Below, one piece after another: positions 22,789 to 34,033 of a stretch of DNA of 64,000 nt. The notes under the pieces were generated by a model. The model had not been told where the DNA came from and searched no databases. It saw nothing but the letters and a program-made list of their open reading frames with translations. Origin of the DNA: Clitopilus passeckerianus (Eukaryota; Basidiomycota; Agaricomycetes; Agaricales; Entolomataceae); the NCBI GenBank assembly GCA_944990035.1, contig CALYLX010000008.1, forward strand, positions 186,001-250,000, written 5' to 3'. The position numbers were made by a program, and so were the translations under genes. Each line of letters begins with the position of its first letter. The stretch's first letter is position 1.

Positions 22789-23295
22789 CAGCACGTCTGG
22801 TACAAGGGGCAACGCCATAATGTGACCTGGTATGCTTGGTCTTACCCTCACACCGTGATTGATTGAGCGAAATTGGCGTTTTGAAGGGATACCTCCAACC
22901 CTCCAGTGAATATCACCATCTCTATCGGAATGATTGGCTTACTCAAAGGCGGGATAGTCTCCCCTCGTAAACCATACCGCTACCTCCTTGAATCCGCGCC
23001 CAACATCTTTTCAGTCATTCTTGCCAAAGGGCTCTCTATCCTTCTAGGACGATATGAGATCACGGTCCCATGGGTCTATCCAGGTGACGATTATCAGCTT
23101 GTTCGTGAGTACTCAATCCTGTTGTGGTCGACATTGAGCTAACGACGCACAGTCTTTGGTGACTCAGGCAACCTTTCACCCCACTTCTCTATCCTTGGCG
23201 GGCAAATACTGAGAGATCTAAACGTGGAAGGATATGGTATTAATGAACAACGAACAAGCATACGCAAGAGTATACGTAAAGGTTACGAACGGTGA
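22789..23295 (+). pseudogene. exons 2-4 remainder of the KRE9/KNH1-like copy, no start
   Basis: The remainder begins at VWYKGQRHNVTW and continues through three introns at the same positions as the intact paralogue: TSNPPVNITISIGMIGLLKGG, then LILAKGLSILLGRYEITVP, then LFGDSGNLSPHFSILGG. No start codon or signal peptide precedes it, because that part is inverted 300-400 bp upstream. The stop after FSILGG in the paralogue is lost here, so the frame runs on for about 22 more residues to TGA at 23293-23295. Divergence from the intact gene is moderate, and the splice sites still look usable. The downstream flank also resembles the flank of the intact gene, so the duplication covered the whole gene. 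Confidence 0.75.
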
Positions 23296-24046
23296 AGCGT
23301 TTCTGGACAGCTTATGACACGAATATGGACTATATTTGTACTAATACAGTTTGAAATTCCGATAGCTTCTGTACAATATTCAAGACACTCGAACTTGTAT
23401 TTGACTGAGGAAATTTGGCCTAGAACCAATCTCTCCTTGATTCTTTCGTCTCCTGACAAGCCCGTTTGTTTTGCCGTCGACTGGCTGAAAAGCAACTTCT
23501 CCAGATGTGTAATACTGTATGGAAAGCGCCAGGCTCTCAGAAGATCTAGTTGCTTCCGCTGTAGCAATTCCTCGTCTGGTTGTGTCGGGAGCTGTAGTGG
23601 GACTCAGTTCCGATTTGAGGTGAGGTTTATTTGTACGTGCTTGACTTTATGTACTTTCGGCTTCAAGTCCTCACAGAGGTCCTTGAGACGGAGTTGCGGA
23701 CCGATGCTGTAACCTCTCAACGTTCAACCACCATCATTGCAGCCAAACGCCCAATGAGCAAACCACATCGTGCTACCGTTCTTGCGATTCCTCTAGACCG
23801 CCCTGGAAGACCTGGCTGAAAAATGTGGCATGACTAAAGATACCATCCTTCAAACCCGTCCTCGCATGGGATTGGTCAGGCGACTTGTTTGAGTTCTATT
23901 GTTGGCTCTAATAAAGCCCATGTGATGCAAGGTGCGGGCGTTTCTCCCCTAAAGGTCTGGTACCACATCGTTTATAAAAGTCTGACAGGGTACTCGTAAG
24001 ACCTTTGACGCTCTTCGTCCCCTCGGTCTGTAGTGTCTTCTCCATC
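23296..24046. other. intergenic and promoter of the intact KRE9-like gene
   Basis: The first part is similar to the 3' flank of the intact gene (about 24600-24720), as expected for a tandem duplication. About 75 bp before the ATG at 24047 lies a TATA-like tcgtttataaaag (about 23968-23980). Between 23430 and 23820 there are open frames on both strands that I could not turn into a gene. Confidence 0.4.
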
Positions 24047-24578
24047 ATGAGAATCGCTGCTGTTCTGTTGGCGTCCCTCTGCGCTCTCACTCAGGCTACG
24101 CCGATCGCTCTTGAGCAAAGAGATGTCTATGCACCTCCGGTTACCTATCCTCATAACGGAACTGTCTGGTATAAGAATCAGCGCCATAATGTCACTTGGT
24201 AAGTTGAAATCGCCCGCCTATAATCCCCGATAGTTGTGCTAACCCATTCCGCAGGGATACTTCTCACCACCCAGTGAACATCACGAACAAGATCGGCCAA
24301 ATTTATTTGCGTAAAGGCGGGTTTACTAGCCCTCGTAAGTTATGTATTTCCACGTCTGGATTGTTGTTTACGTTCCTTCTCAGTTATCCTCAACAAGGGA
24401 TTCTCAATCCTCCTCGGCAGGATCGAAGTAACCGTCCCTTGGGTCACGCCGGGCGACGACTACCAGCTTGTCTGTGGGTGCCCGGTTTACTCGTTACGCT
24501 GTAACTCGAGCTGATAAATTTTTAGTGTTTGGCGATTCAGGCAACTTCTCGCCCTACTTCTCCATCCTCGGTGGCTGA
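24047..24578 (+). CDS. secreted KRE9/KNH1-like (Ser-Thr-rich GPI-anchored family) small protein
   Basis: Four exons: 24047-24198, from 24255, then two more, with TGA at 24576-24578; about 125 residues. A signal peptide (MRIAAVLLASLCALTQAT) is followed by YAPPVTYPHNGTVWYKNQ, a WDTSHHPVNITNKIG block and VTVPWVTPGDDYQLVLFGDS, then GNFSPYFSILGG and stop. This is the IgG-fold-like N-terminal domain of yeast KRE9/KNH1 and of fungal GPI-anchored wall proteins (PF10342). The Ser/Thr-rich stalk and GPI signal found in longer members are absent, so the product is probably freely secreted or wall-bound. It lies next to a broken, partly inverted copy at 22.4-23.3 kb. It contains N-glycosylation sequons (NGT, NVT, NIT). 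Confidence 0.85.
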
Positions 24579-25226
24579 ACAACGGACACTTCATAAACGT
24601 CAAGGGCGAATACTGCGATAGGCTAACGAACAACATATGACCACTAAACACGAACGCGGACTATTCACGGACATCTTATCACACGAACATGTATCATTAT
24701 CTACTCGAATCCTGTCGAATCCGACTCAGCTGAATTGAATCATCTGCGTCAATAATATGGGCGCTTACTCAAAGTCACCTCCTCGTACCGGTCCGGCGCG
24801 TATGTTTCATGAAAGGCCAATGAAAGCTCAAATGGTCGAAGATCGGGCTTATGCAGGCAATAAAATTTCAGTGGCTTCAGACTAAACAAATATGGGTTTA
24901 GCATCGAGCCGACTGCAGATCTCCTCAAAAAGTCGAGTCGTCTACGATGACGTTTCTTGATTGACTTTCTGTGATCTGACCCTCTCGACCTCCTAGGTGA
25001 ATGGCTTCTTGAGGCGAGCGTGAAATCTTCCATCCTGACGAAGCTTTTCACTTGGCTTTTAGGTTTCGAGCCCAGATATTAACTACCAACGTGGTCCTCC
25101 GAATGTGGAACCGAGCTGGACCAACATCCTCGGTTCCCTCCATTATGACTGCCAGAAAAAATCAGGTATAAAGCTTTGCCCTCGTTGGACGAAGTGACCT
25201 GTTATTCAGATTGTTTCATCTTGGAA
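24579..25226. other. intergenic
   Basis: No supported gene. A minus-strand frame at 24749-25051 (100 codons) has no plausible start or splice context and lies in the flank that is partly duplicated downstream of the pseudogene copy. Confidence 0.4.
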
Positions 25227-26821
25227 ATGCCTGGCACAGTTCTTCCTCCCTTGGCTCCCTATGTTCCGCCTCCTCCAACGCAAGAGAAACGTGAGCATCC
25301 TTACCGCTGTTTCTCGATTACTTGCTCCAGCTGAGGTTCATTCTAGTTGACTGGGCCGATCTTCCGGTAATCGACCTGGCCAAGAATGGTACCCCTGAAG
25401 GTCGCGCAGAGCTCGTTGAAGATCTTCGTAATGCTCTGACAACTTTCGGGTTCTTCTACGTAATAAACCATGGGTGGGCTCCCGAGCAGGTATGCCGCTT
25501 TTCATTCACCACGATGGGAGTCGACGGAACGCTAACTGAGTCCTGATAGACCAAGCGTATATTTGACGTCGCAAATGTGCCATTCGACGATGTTTCTGTG
25601 GAAGAGAAACAGAAGTACACTGCAAAGATAAAGGAAAGCGGAAGCTATCAGGGTTACAAACCTCGGCAGTATTGGGTAGGAGATTCCAGTTTCTTTCGGA
25701 TTGCTGGGAGTTAATAGTCTTTGCTTCGTTTTAGCATATTGCCAATGGTGTTAGAGATCAACTGGAACATTATAACAGTAAGGCTACTGTTCATCTTTCA
25801 TGACAAATGATCTCATGTTGACGCCTTCTACCAGTCAATCGCAATGTGTACCTCAAGCAACATCCAGAGCCTCTTCGACCGTTTTTGCCAGAGCTGAGTG
25901 CGTTCGCAAAGCACAATCACTACAACGTTCTGCATCCCCTCCTGAGGTAAGACGCCTCCGGAAACTCTGGTTCTGTCGCTGAAGCCACACCCACAGGCTT
26001 ATTGCCTCGACTCTTGAGCTCCCTGAAGATACTTTCGTTGAGCAACATGGCTTTGACGACGATGCAGAAACGTGGAGTAAGTTCAAACAACCTTCCCCCC
26101 GGCGTTTCCAGTTCTGACTGTCGACCTTTTCAGTTCGTTTTATAAAATAGTGAGGTCGTGTTCCCCATGCTTGAGATTACCTAGCTGATGACCCAAAGCT
26201 ATCCTCGCTCGGAAGAGGAGGAGCAAAAGACGAACAACGTTTGGTTGAAGGGTCACAAAGGTATGCACCATTGTCCTCCTCGACACAGGTTGGGCCTACA
26301 CCTGATTCCCTCTCGTACAGACCAAGGCACAATTAGTCTCCTTTGGAGTCAGCCCATTTCAGCCCTTCAAGTTCAAATGCGCGATGGAACATGGAAATGG
26401 GTCAGACACGTCGAGAATGCCTTGGTAAATCTCGCGTTCTCTCCCAGCGTCTGGTAATTTACATTGAATCTCGCAGGTCGTCAACACGGGTGAATCCCTC
26501 GAATTCCTCACAGGCGGACATTATAAAGGCACAATCCATCGCGTCATCCAGCCTCCGGTCGATCAGCGCAATTCACCTCGCCTCGGCGTCTTCTACTTCG
26601 CGATGTGCAACGACGATATCAAGCTCGTTCCCGTTCCAGGCAGCCCTGTCCTCGAGCGTTCTGGAATTACGAGGCACTGCCCAGAGGAGGCGGCACCTAC
26701 TATGGCCGACTGGAGGAAGGGAAGGGCACGCGCTTATGGGCAGACGGAGTTGAAGAAGGGTGAGGAAAAGGGGGTGGATGTGGAGCTTATTCATGGTGTT
26801 ATCGTGAGGCATTATAATTGA
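25227..26821 (+). CDS. 2-oxoglutarate/Fe(II) oxygenase, isopenicillin-N-synthase-like
   Basis: ATG at 25227 (MPGTVLPPLAPYVPPPPT), then WADLPVIDLAKNGT and LTTFGFFYVINHG, the conserved start of the DIOX_N domain. The catalytic jelly roll shows WLKGHKDQGTISLL with the H-x-D iron ligands, LVVNTGESLEFLTGG, the distal His in YKGTIHRV, and NSPRLGVFYFA with the Arg that binds 2-oxoglutarate. About eight exons; TGA at 26819-26821. Length is about 360 residues, normal for the family, with a C-terminal extension of about 60 residues after the core. No signal peptide, so cytosolic. Such enzymes hydroxylate or desaturate small molecules. It converges on a PLP enzyme 79 bp away. Confidence 0.93.
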
Positions 26822-26900
26822 AGAGAATAGTATCCACATCAATGTCTTCGTACTTGTTGAATTCCAAAGTTTACGGCTACAAGTCCCTGTTGTTAATTGT

Positions 26901-28338
26901 CTACAATGTGGCGAGAGCCTCTTTGACGACCTCGATAATCCTGTCCACCTCCTCCACGGTATTATAATGCACCAGAGAAATCCTGACCACACCATCGTCG
27001 GTGTTGACCTTGGGAGAGAGCTCGTCCACGAGCGTGTAGGCATAGAAATGGCCAAAACGAAAGCCGATCTCAATGAATTGCGTCATAATGGCATCTTAGC
27101 GATGATACGAAATCAATACTTACATCGCCCTTCTTATCCGCCAAAGCGACAATGTCAGGACTCCTGATAGGACGTTGTCCGACGACCACAAAGCTGATGG
27201 TTGGAACCCTCGTGAGATTGGTGGCTTCATCGCCGACAACTCTGACGCCTCTATCCCACTGTTCTGGAGCTGTTAGGAAGTCGAGCAGCTTCTTGACCAG
27301 TGTTTGCTCATGGGCAGCAATCACCTCGAAAGAAGCATCCAGAGTACGAGATGGGGTCAAAGAGAGAAGATATTCGAGTGAACCGGTAGCACCGTAAACG
27401 ATTTCGTATCCTGGGCCTCCCGGTTGGAGCTTGTACGCCTTATCATCGACTTTCAGGAAGTGATGTGTAAGAGCCGTGATCGAAGAGGTAAGGCAGGAGG
27501 CACGGGTGTACATTACGGAGATGTGAGGGCCGTATACCTATGCACATATTAGCCTGAGTTGTTCCCGATAGTTGTGAGAATAGTAGTCACCTTGTAGAAT
27601 GAAAAGATGGCGTAGTCAACGTCCCAGCCTTTAGCGTCCACGAAGCGATGAGGTGCGTAGGCTACACAATCAACCGAAACTTCAACCTTGCGCGCTCCCT
27701 TCGACCGTGCGTCAGCTCTGAAAGCTGCTACGAACTCCTTGACAGGAATTATAGTCCCCAGAATGTTCGAGCAGGCCGACATTGCAAGGATGCGAGTCTT
27801 GGAGGTGACGAGAGAAAGAAGATCCTCGGTCTTGTAACCGAGCGAGTACGGGTTCTCGGGATTGATAGGTTTGGGCTTCCACAACTTGACGGTGATACCC
27901 TTGCGAGCAGCGAGCCGTTTCCATGGGCCGACGTTCGCTAGAATGCTTCAATTAATTGCATACTGTGGACAGAACAGGGGATGTACCTTCATGCTCGCCC
28001 ATGACTATGAACTCTTCATCGTCCTTTACATCATTCTCTATACCTCTAGACAGATTCTCAATGTTCATCGTTGAACTAGCGGCGAAGACAATCTCTTCTG
28101 GGGACGCATTGAACAGCTTCGCAACATCCTCAGGCCCCTGTATCGTAACACGTCGAGTACTCTCAGCGGAGACACTGTAATCAGCCCCTAACTGGGCATT
28201 GGTGTTGAGGAGATAATCAGAGATGCGATCGACGACAACTTTGGCAGCCTGAGATCCTCCTGCGTTATCAGCGAAGATGAAACCCGAAGCAAGAGAAGGG
28301 AACTGGGAACGCGCTTTCTGGACGTCGAGGACAGTCAT
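26901..28338 (-). CDS. PLP-dependent class-V aminotransferase, cysteine-desulfurase-like
   Basis: ATG at 28338, MTVLDVQKARSQFPSLASG, then IFADNAGGSQAAKVVVDRI, the substrate-binding start of class-V aminotransferases. The PLP lysine lies in FSFYKVYGPHISVMY, matching the S-x2-K-x2-GPH motif, and VSVDCVAYAPHRFVDAKGWD holds the cofactor Asp and His. The end, GIRFGHFYAYTLVDEL and VRISLVHYNTVEEVDRI, matches the R-[IV]-S-x2-HYNT signature. Four exons, about 435 residues, stop at 26901-26903. It fits the cysteine-desulfurase-like subgroup (the SAM/TIGR01976 type) better than mitochondrial NFS1. There is no targeting peptide, so it is probably cytosolic. The substrate is unknown. Confidence 0.92.
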
Positions 28339-30621
28339 AGTCAATGATAAGATTGGACCTCATCATCTTTCAGGTGCAAGAGGCACGGCCCGCGTCGGAG
28401 CATGGAGAGTTCACCATGTGGTATGAATGTTGGCGGATGAACAGATCAGGAGAGCAAGAACCTGATGCATGACATATCACGAATGACTAGCATTGGACAT
28501 TCTTTCGCTATCATGGCAGAGATGGCTTTTTCGAGCTGGATGTCCGCAGAGTTTGGTCAGGGTTGCTCAAGCGTCAGCTGCAGCAGAGCTACGGTCTCTG
28601 GTTCCTAGAACTAGGGGTGGCGCAGCTCCGAAAATAGTCCTAATGTCTTGGCATCAGATAAGAACTGCTCTTTGTCGGATCGAATTTGAACTAGGCAGGG
28701 AACTAGGAATGTTATGGACGAGAGGGAAGGTCCCCTAACTGATTGTAAGGCATCAATGACAGGCCAAACGATTACGTGGTTGGGGGGAAAGGGCAAAACT
28801 GCCTCACGATAAATGTTTCCGCTGTTCCGTGGCGGTTGTCGAAACCACGATTGTCGGGAGTGCGAGGTACAACCCTCTGAAAAGTGTCTCCTTTGAACAT
28901 GAGGAATGTTTCATGGCTGACAAGGGGGTGATGTGAGGTCCAGGTGACCGAGCCTAAACTCTCAATGACCTCATAACCATAACATTTGGAAAGAAACCGG
29001 AGTAGCTACCCGCGTTCTTTTGAGCGCCGGAATGCTTGAAATGACTTCAGTGGCGCGCTACTTTTTCTACAGCCCTCACGGCGACTTTGTAAACGTAAGT
29101 ATGAAGGGGCGTAATGGAGGCCGTGAACATTTCTGATCAGAATCGGCTACGATGGCTGCAATACAATAACAACAACTGGGTTACAACGTGAATGAATCGG
29201 GGTGAAGGAGATATGTCAAAGATAGGGACATTGGGCATGTGAACGGTTTCTGTCAAAATCAATTTCAATGAACCGATTTTCAATATATCCGAAATCGCCG
29301 ATGATAGTGAATGAGCTGATCTCTGAAAACCGACCCGCAGGGGTAAGTTATGTAGGTTAGATCGCAATGATCACCAGAAGGGGCCGGATGTTGCTGTTTG
29401 AGATGAAACGCAGGCGGCGCAGAGGTATTCATTCATACTTAGGGGTAAATTGGCAGATCTATCTCTGAACCATTTTCTGATAAGGTCGCATTTTGATTCC
29501 GAGAAATGGCCACCATTGTAAGGGCAAGTAAGGTACATGACTGCGGAACCAAAGAGAAAGCTGACGCCTTCTCTCGGTGAAATGACACCCATCCACCAGT
29601 GAGCACGAACAGGTAATTCTGCGCAGGGATGTTACTTTTCAATTTTATAGCCTCATGAATGATGCACCGCCGATAATAGCGGTTCCTTGAGGGTAGGACC
29701 TCTAGAGAATATGCAGTGCTCTGTATCGATAGGGGAGGTGTGATGTTCACCGTCCTGAAACGTTTCCCTGATAATGGCAAGGTACCGTGACTGTTATCCA
29801 TAGCAATTCGTTCCTGCCGTTCCAATTGGCCAGACAGAACAGAACTAACTTCTAGTACAGCTTGGTAGAGAATTATCGCAGTTGTATTTCCTGTCACCGT
29901 CGAATAACCTGGCCAGTGGGACGCTGCCGACGTACTGGTAGATGATTTGAATGTATTGCGGTTGCAAGAGAGTAGCATTATTCCCAGACGTATCAGAGGT
30001 GGATCAAGAGCAGGGATTAGCAGTATGGAGATTTTCCTACCTTCAAATTTTTATGCCTTTTGAGCCCAATAGGTACGAAGAAAATGAAAGGGATGTGGAT
30101 TGAACTCGCAGACTCGGTGTTCGGACCTCGGGGCTCCATGACAGCGCTTTGATTGCCTTGTTTATCGCCGCATTGTTTGCACTAGACGCCGATGACAAAC
30201 TACGTCACTTTGGGAAACGTATTGATGCCTTTCTTGGAGAACCTGAACATCGCTTGTGGCCCAGGACGCAGCGTACCCTATCTTCACGAATCGGCTTGAG
30301 GACTAGATGTCGGCGATACACTATGATTCAACACTCGGATATGACTGGAGGTTGAAGACCGTCGAGACACTGAGTCGGTCGTTGACATGCATCTCCGCTG
30401 GGATGAGGACTTTGTTTTGAGGCGACTCTGGATTTCCTTGCTCTCACGTTGGCTTTGGCTTGTTGATTATCGTATGTTCCTCATTCCAGTAATTTGAATT
30501 CTGATGATATTGAAATTCGTGTATTACTCAAACAGAACCCATTGATGTACAACAACGCCTCAAAGAACATGGAGTAAAAAGTTTTCCAAAAATATTAGAC
30601 AAGCAAATGATCACGTCTTGT
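28339..30621. other. 2.3 kb intergenic; one open minus frame of unknown meaning
   Basis: The first 500 bp should hold the promoter of the aminotransferase. A 179-codon minus-strand frame at 29439-29978 is the longest uninterrupted frame here, but it shows no recognisable domain, signal peptide or splice context. No repeats or RNA genes were seen. Confidence 0.4.
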
Positions 30622-30967
30622 TCAATTCACGAGCTCATGATCGTCACCATCACCCACTGGGGTAGGTGTAACTGTGTTGTCGGTCGCAGTGAGGGTAGGT
30701 CCCTGCCTATGTGAAATGTGAGCCGCCTCTTGTGCCTACTCAGAAGTCAGAGAACTTACGTCCATGTTACAATGGTAGTCCGGTCTACCAAGTAAGGCGA
30801 CTGGTTGATGATGGTGTGGAACACCTTCGTTGCCGTCAATACACGGGCGTCTTGAGCTGTCTGAATAAGGTATAAATGAGCTCTGAGAAATTGAAGTCGT
30901 ATCAGCTCCTTACTGTCATCCCAGCAGTCATGGAGAAGGCGAATAGCGCAAGAAAAAGCTTCGACAT
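30622..30967 (-). CDS. small secreted protein A, divergent partner of laccase 1
   Basis: Three exons on the minus strand: ATG at 30967, a signal peptide (MSKLFLALFAFSMTAG), a GTAAG..CAG intron, a middle exon with KVFHTIINQSPYLVDRTTIV and TWT, a second intron, and a tail QGPTLTATDNTVTPTPVGD ending with TGA at 30622-30624. About 79 residues. Its paralogue at 45644-45949 has the same exon structure, phases and core. The conserved core is an [I]-I-[ND]-x-SPYL-[VI]-D-x-T then VTWT and GPT-[LV]-T. No Cys in the mature part. A TATA-like stretch (minus strand gtataagtatag, about 31014-31026) lies about 50 bp upstream. No known family is recognised. It shares a 498-bp promoter with laccase 1. Confidence 0.7.
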
Positions 30968-31465
30968 GGTGATACCCTCGGGGCTGGAAATTTGTGGGCA
31001 CACTCTCGCAACTATACTTATACGATCACTGACAATAAATGCCTCTCCTCAGTCTAATCTCAATTTTGAGAAATTATCTCACGTCCCCTGGAAGTCGTCA
31101 TCATTTCTCAAGGTCGTTGAGACCGACGTTTCGCATCATTCAGATGTCGTTCATACACACCGCAGGGCTACAGGGGCACATTCAGAAATGTAACGATTGA
31201 CCGGCTCTCCTTTGTTCTTTCCTTCAAAGCACGGGTACCTGAACCTTTTTGTCGCGGTCCCGCTTCTCGAAAGGTCAATTACGCCTCCTCTGCAAATTAA
31301 ATTCAGTTATTGACATTCCCTGGGCCGAAGCAGACAACAATTCTCTCATGCCACCGTCGCTTCATCATATAGTGGTGACGCAGCCTCCAGCGAAACCCAC
31401 AGATAAAAGGGACAACCGAGCGAGGGGACTCGACGTGTTCGACCCCTCGTGAACATTGCGCTAAG
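30968..31465. promoter_or_regulatory. bidirectional promoter of small protein A and laccase 1
   Basis: 498 bp separate the two divergent start codons. Each direction has its own TATA-like element about 50-65 bp before the ATG: gataaaagg (31402-31410) for the laccase, and gtataagtatag on the minus strand near 31014-31026 for the small protein. The same arrangement recurs at 45950-46432. Confidence 0.6.
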
Positions 31466-33726
31466 ATGTTTCTCTCAGCGCTCGCTGTTCTCTCCTTTGC
31501 TTCCAGCTCTTATGCTGGCATTGGTCCTGCCGCGAACATGCACATCGTGAACAAGAACATTGCACCTGATGGCTTTACTCGATCGTCAGTCATACACCTC
31601 CTATTGTAAACATTACCCTCATTTTATCACAGCACCGTTCTCGCTGGAGCTACTGCCGCTTCTGCGTCCTTTCCTGGACCACCCATCACTGCCTTCAAGG
31701 TAAGGACCATGTTTGTGATCGCCTGGGTCTACGCTCAACTCTTTTTCAGGGATCTCACTTTCAGCTCAACGTCATCGACGAACTGACAGACGGTTCCATG
31801 CTCAAGAGCACCAGTATCGTAAGTTGACACCCGTTTCTACATGACGATGGACCCTAACTTATACTTCAGCACTGGCACGGCTTATTCCAAGCGACATCGA
31901 GTTGGGCTGATGGGCCTGTTGGCGTGACCCAGTGCCCCATCGCTCCAGGCGATTCTTTCCTCTACGATTTCCATGCTCCTGGTCAAGCCGGTACCTTCTG
32001 GTATCATTCGCACTACTGTAAGCCCTCTTGACTAATTCTAATCAGAATCCTGGCTCATCGTCCTGAAGCTACCCAGTACTGTGATGGGCTTCGAGGCGCC
32101 TTTGTTATCTACGATCTTCTTGATCCTCACAGACTGCTGTAAGCTCATTACCTTGATATTGTGCCACATTTGACTGATGCTGTGCCGGTAGTTATGCTAT
32201 TGACGATGGTATGGTTTTTTCTATTCATACTTGTAATCGTATTCATTTCCTTGCATCCTAGACACCACCATCATCACACTGGCTGATTGGTGAATGACCT
32301 TCCTACCAGGCAACTCGGCGTTACTCACTATTGAATACAGGTACCATACACCTGCCAAGTCCGCTGGGCTTGTCCCAGCCGCAGATGCCACTCTAATCAA
32401 TGGCCGTGGACGATCAGCCGGCGGTCCAACTGTGCCATTGGCGGTAATTAATGTCATCCCACTCATCAAATACCGCTTCCGCCTTGTCAGCATTTCTTGC
32501 GATCCCAACTATACGTTCTCTATCGATGGCCACAGTCTGGTATGTTGTGATGCTTTGCTTCTCAATATTTCCCTGACACTTCCTCTCAGACCATCATCGA
32601 AGTCGACGGCGTGAGCCATCAACCTCATACCGTCGATCAAATCCAAATCTTCGCCGGTCAACGTTATTCGTTCGTCCTCACTGCCAACCAGCCTATTGGC
32701 AATTACTGGATCCGCGCAGACCCCAACGTTGGTACCACTGGGTTCGCTGGCGGCATCAATTCAGCCATTCTCCGTTACCTCGGCGCGCCTAACGCCGATC
32801 CGACGACCACCTCAACCGTATCCAACCCTCTCCTTGAGAAAGACCTCGTTCCTCTCTCTGGTGCCGGTGCTCCTGGTGGATCTGGACCTCCGGATGTGGC
32901 CATCAACCTCAACCTTGCTTTCAGCTTCAGTACCCTCAAGTTCACTGTCAACGGCGCGAGCTTCGTTCCTCCCACTGCCCCTGTACTTCTTCAGATCCTG
33001 AGTGGCGCCAGCACGGCTTCCGCTCTCCTGCCTCCCGGCAGCGTCTACACTTTGCCTCCAAACAAAGTCATTGAGGTCTCCATTCCCGGAGGTGCTGTCG
33101 GCGCTCCCGTAAGTCTTCTCTCGCTGAGTGCTACCCACACTTTCTGACGATCTTTTCGTAGCACCCTTTCCATTTACACGGTGTAAGCCTCTTTTCCGCC
33201 TTTCTACTGATCGCGCCTCTGAAGTATGTCCCAGCACACCTTCGATGTCGTTCGCAGCGCCGGTAGCTCAACTTACAACTATGCGAACCCAGTAAGTCGC
33301 TATGCTTGTTCGTCCACTGGCTCTCATCCAGTTCCAGCCACGCCGTGACGTTGTCAGCACTGGCGGTGCCAGCGATAACCTCACCATCCGCTTCAAGACC
33401 GACAATGCGGGTCCTTGGATCTTCCATTGGTGAGCCTGCTTCTACTCCTACAGCGAATACAACGCTGACGAGCTCTCTCCAGCCATATTGACTGGCATTT
33501 GGAAATGTAAGTTCCTGTCCTCTCAACATAAGAGCCACTTCCCTGAACCTTTCTTATAGTGGTTTGGCTATTGTTTTTGCTGAAGATACCGCAACCATCG
33601 CCGGCTCGAGTCAGCCGAGTAGGTATTTTTCCCCCTTCTCCTCCTACCATCACTAAATTCAGCTTGATAGTTTCTTGGGACAACCTCTGTCCCACCTATG
33701 ATGCTCTTCCTGCAAGTGATCTCTAA
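31466..33726 (+). CDS. laccase 1 (multicopper oxidase)
   Basis: Fifteen exons (14 introns), ATG at 31466, TAA at 33724-33726, about 520 residues. Signal peptide [18 protein letters not shown], then [20 protein letters not shown]. All four fungal laccase signatures are present: L1 [19 protein letters not shown]2 [20 protein letters not shown]3 [15 protein letters not shown] and L4 GPWIFHCHIDWHLEIGLAI, giving the ten His and one Cys that hold the four coppers. The residue ten after the T1 Cys is Leu (class 2, middle redox potential). Extracellular phenol oxidation coupled to O2 reduction is the known family role. Compared with laccase 2 it has a divergent stretch [15 protein letters not shown] where most laccases read YDPQDPHK. 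A small secreted-protein gene is divergent upstream. Confidence 0.95.
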
Positions 33727-34033
33727 TGAATTGGGCCGAATGTCAAGAAGTCGTAAGCACTGTTTAAACAATCGAGTATTTATGGGTTAGTTTCTTGGGT
33801 GTTCTTTGCAATAGCGGATATCAGATGTATGTATCGGTAGAAATGAAATTGCGAGTTTTCCCTCCTCAGCTAGATTGACGGAAAGCCTAAGAATGAACGC
33901 TTTGAATTCGAATGCATTGCCTATTAACATTCTGGTCGCCTCATGTGACCTTTCTGATAGCGCTTAGCCATATCTTTTCATTCCTACGCTCGGATCTCTT
34001 GATCTACACATCCAAAGTCAGTATCATCCTAGC

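Noticed and set aside
23283..23819. Overlapping plus and minus frames downstream of the broken KRE9-like copy
   Set aside because: No splice or start combination gives a coherent product, and part is similar to the 3' flank of the intact gene.
30061..30140. A tRNA-like string with a GTTCAA T-loop on the minus strand
   Set aside because: No acceptor, anticodon or T-stem pairing could be drawn.
32812..33237. Long minus-strand frames inside laccase 1, 2 and 3
   Set aside because: They are shadows of the conserved laccase exons on the plus strand.
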